From Brugia malayi (lineage: Eukaryota > Nematoda > Chromadorea > Rhabditida > Onchocercidae), in NCBI RefSeq assembly GCF_000002995.4, contig NW_025062476.1, positions 5,631,001-5,695,000 on the forward strand: 64,000 bases of DNA, read 5' to 3'. The position numbers and the translations under genes are program-made. The notes under the pieces were generated by a model that saw only the letters and a list, made by a program, of their open reading frames with translations, was not told the origin of the DNA and did no database searches. Positions 61,745 to 64,000 of the stretch are shown piece after piece; the first letter of the stretch is position 1; every line of letters starts with the position of its first letter.

Positions 61745-62761
61745 TCGATCGCACTAAAATGGAACTGATTGAGTAAGCCACAATTTCATTAACCCTAACT
61801 TTACCATTTTAATTGAATCACTCAAATTTTATGAAATGGAATCGAAATTAAAATTATTGAGGCCTGTGCCTTTTGCTATTTCTGACTTCAGGTTGAAGCT
61901 TTCCGAAGATAATCTTTTTCATTTTAAATACTGGAGAAACAAACCTCTGCTTTCTTTATTTTTTCATATTCTTCAATGATATCGCCTGAAAAGTCGATTA
62001 TGTTTGCTTTACAGATTGGTTATTTAGAAGCTCCCGATTTTGTTGATAATATAAAAGTGATAAATAAAACTTACTCTTAGCACTTGTAGTCATTACTATT
62101 CTCGAAAATACCCACTTTTGTGAATCGCTGCAAAATCATTGTAAACTCAATATGAACTATCATTGTAAACTCAATATGAACTCAACATTAAATCACTACG
62201 AAAACTTACTTTTTATATTTCACTGAAAGAAATAAATTTCTCATATAAATAGATCCTTTTCTATAAGACTGACACCTATTAAAATCAATCTGACTAACAA
62301 CCGTACCTCAAAGGCTTTCAACTATGAAGTGGTAGAAAAGTTCACCTGTCATATTATTTAGATTGCCGTAATATTCAAATTATTAATAATCGCTGCGAAG
62401 AGAGAGGACAGTTATCAAAATTTTCTTGCAGGAAACTCAGCATCCGTATTGCTGTTTTGACGTATCTACCCATTATTTTGACTGTTGGAACGGTCAAATA
62501 CACAACTACTGATATGTATTTACAAGTTTCATTATGTCGTGTCCTTCGTTCACGTACATGCCGACATATATCTTGTAAACAATCCTTCTTAATCCCGACT
62601 CCATCTTTCATGCCATTTTTAACTATCAAATTTTTCAAGCATATAGAATTTAATAATTCTACAAATCTAAGCACAATAGTAAAGTTGGCATTTGTTGGAG
62701 CAAATTCAAAAAAGAGTGAGGAATATAAGAAACAAAATTTATTAATTGTTAAGACAGAAAT
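61745..62761. other. Spacer between PSME4 and the 115-aa gene
   Basis: This 1-kb stretch holds the 3' UTR of PSME4 and the 5' flank of the next gene on the same strand. A tandem repeat lies at 62135-62182. Open frames on both strands at 62375-62771 have no family signal or supported splice context. Confidence 0.5.
62135..62182. repeat. Perfect two-copy tandem repeat, 24-bp period
   Basis: The 24-base unit at 62135-62158 is repeated exactly at 62159-62182 (starts ATCATTGTAAAC). Seen directly, in the spacer downstream of PSME4. Confidence 0.9.
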
Positions 62762-64000
62762 TCATACATAATAATTGGGTGAGATAACATTTTGTATGAA
62801 AACGAGCAATTTCTGTATCACATCCTTTTCGCCCGTTTCAATCATCTTATCATGATGAGTGCGCAAAAATGATCGCAGTGTCTCTGTTACTGTGTTCTAC
62901 AACTCTTTTAATCAAACAACAATCAAGTAATTTATTACATAATCTCAAATTCCTGACTACTATTTCAATTCTGGCCATATGGTTAAAGTACAGTAGTACT
63001 CGAGAACGAAGTTCAATTTAGAATCTAGTATAAACATGCCTGCATGCCTTTCACTAATTCCTGATAAGAATACTTGAAGGGAAGAATGTTTGCTTACACG
63101 TATTAAGGAATCAGAGTTAATGCCGAGTTGGCAGTATTTCGGTATCATATCGAATACTAGTGCTGGAATAGTAAATGGAAAAGCGCGAATCACCGCGGAT
63201 AGAGCCAATACAGCGCCATGCCTTTCGCTTAGTGTCTTATGATTTGTGCATTTGAATAATTCCTTCTGGTAAATTACTTTCAAATTACTACTTTATACTT
63301 TACAGTTACTTGCAGATAGCATCTCTTAATTCAACATTTTGGTTAATAAAGTCTTCAAAAACTTACAATATAACAACTGGTGAGTGATTGAAAACCGCAG
63401 TGTATTAGTGCTGTTAGACAATCAGCTGCCTCTCGTCGTACTTCAAGTTGTGCGTGGCGGATTGCATTGTAAATCATTCGTCTATAATTTCATTATTTCA
63501 AATTATATTAGAATGAAATGAAATTTTTATAGAATTCTCTGGTATGTTTACAGAATTCTGCGATGTGAAGGAAAAGTTGTTCACATCTCAGGACAATGCA
63601 TTTAAATAGCACTAAACATATAAAAAGTGAGAATAGGCTAAGCTAAGGAAGAAGCTTAAAAGTGCTCACGGATTCATTTTTTAAATTATGACATTTATCT
63701 ATCTTTTGTTTCTTTTTCTCACTTTCAGTAAATACATCAGTAAGTAAGCAAATCAATAAGCATCCTTTGCTTCAATGCATTTTATTTATTAAATTATGAA
63801 GTCATGTTATAATATTCCTTGTTATCACACAGCTAATTTCGGTAACGGTTTATAAATTTGTTTAATTGAAGCGGCGAAATGCTTCTCAGAGAAACTTACT
63901 GCACAATTTCACGCCTTTTTTGCTTTTCGCAAACAAGTATGTTTGAAAATATAAATACATGAAGAAATTTCATTATAGATACCCATGCCTTCCAACTCGT
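62762..64000 (-). CDS. PSME4: Proteasome activator PA200/PSME4, C-terminal exons (partial)
   Basis: Exons (minus): 64000-63900 (runs off the window), 63481-63367, 63265-63098, 62896-62762, joined in phase; about 172 residues of the C-terminus. PA200/Blm10 is a giant HEAT-repeat protein that caps the 20S proteasome and promotes ATP-independent degradation, including of acetylated histones. Recognisable pieces in order are IMKFLHVFIFSN, AQLEVRREAADCLTALIHCGF, ERHGAVLALSAVIRAFPF and NTVTETLRSFLRTHHD, each matching the family end. The protein ends SPNYYV, a hydrophobic-Tyr-X tail as used to open the proteasome gate. The loop between the last two helical pairs (KELFKCTNHKTLS) is much shorter than the Lys-rich loop in vertebrates. 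Confidence 0.95.

Noticed and set aside
61544..62771. Possibility that these open frames are PSME4 exons
   Set aside because: The true last PSME4 exon was found at 62896-62762 with the family ending, so sequence to its left cannot be PSME4 coding.

Overview
The window looks like nuclear DNA from a nematode, most likely a clade III (filarial-type) worm. It is strongly AT-rich. The genes are split into many small exons by GT/AG introns with short T-rich acceptors. Several start codons sit 2-9 bases after a strong acceptor with no upstream coding exon, as expected for spliced-leader trans-splicing. A decayed BEL/Pao-type retroelement is also present. The species cannot be named from the sequence alone.

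Layout, left to right. 322-7563 (-): SREK1-like splicing regulator with two RRMs and an RS tail, 13 exons, 547 aa. Nested in its largest intron on the opposite strand, 3846-5018 (+): a small MARCH-type RING-CH membrane E3 ligase. 8666-15587 (+): a 14-exon, 788-aa protein of unknown function with a Lys/Ser-rich half and a block of 11-residue amphipathic repeats. 16274-20526 (+): CARM1/PRMT4 arginine methyltransferase, 12 exons, 569 aa, with a possible alternative last exon at 24.2 kb. About 25 kb (-): decayed BEL/Pao gag. 26998-31613 (-): tyrosine decarboxylase, 14 exons, 608 aa. 39246-59648 (+): single-domain receptor tyrosine phosphatase of the R3 (DEP-1/PTPRJ) type with an FN3 ectodomain; its 5' end is not resolved, and two LTR-like insertions lie in its introns. 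60420-61744 (-): a two-exon gene for a 115-aa protein I do not recognise. 62762-64000 (-): C-terminal exons of PA200/PSME4, running off the right edge.

There is no sign of a shared pathway; this is ordinary mixed nematode gene content (splicing, ubiquitin ligase, histone/splicing-factor methylation, tyramine/octopamine synthesis, receptor phosphatase, proteasome activator). Exon chains were assembled by hand from splice consensus, reading-phase continuity and family similarity recalled from memory. All complete models close in frame. The points most worth checking are a candidate poison exon in SREK1, the opposite-strand nested gene, the 11-mer repeat protein, phase-compatible alternative last exons in CARM1 and the phosphatase, and a Tyr-to-Phe change in the phosphatase pTyr loop.
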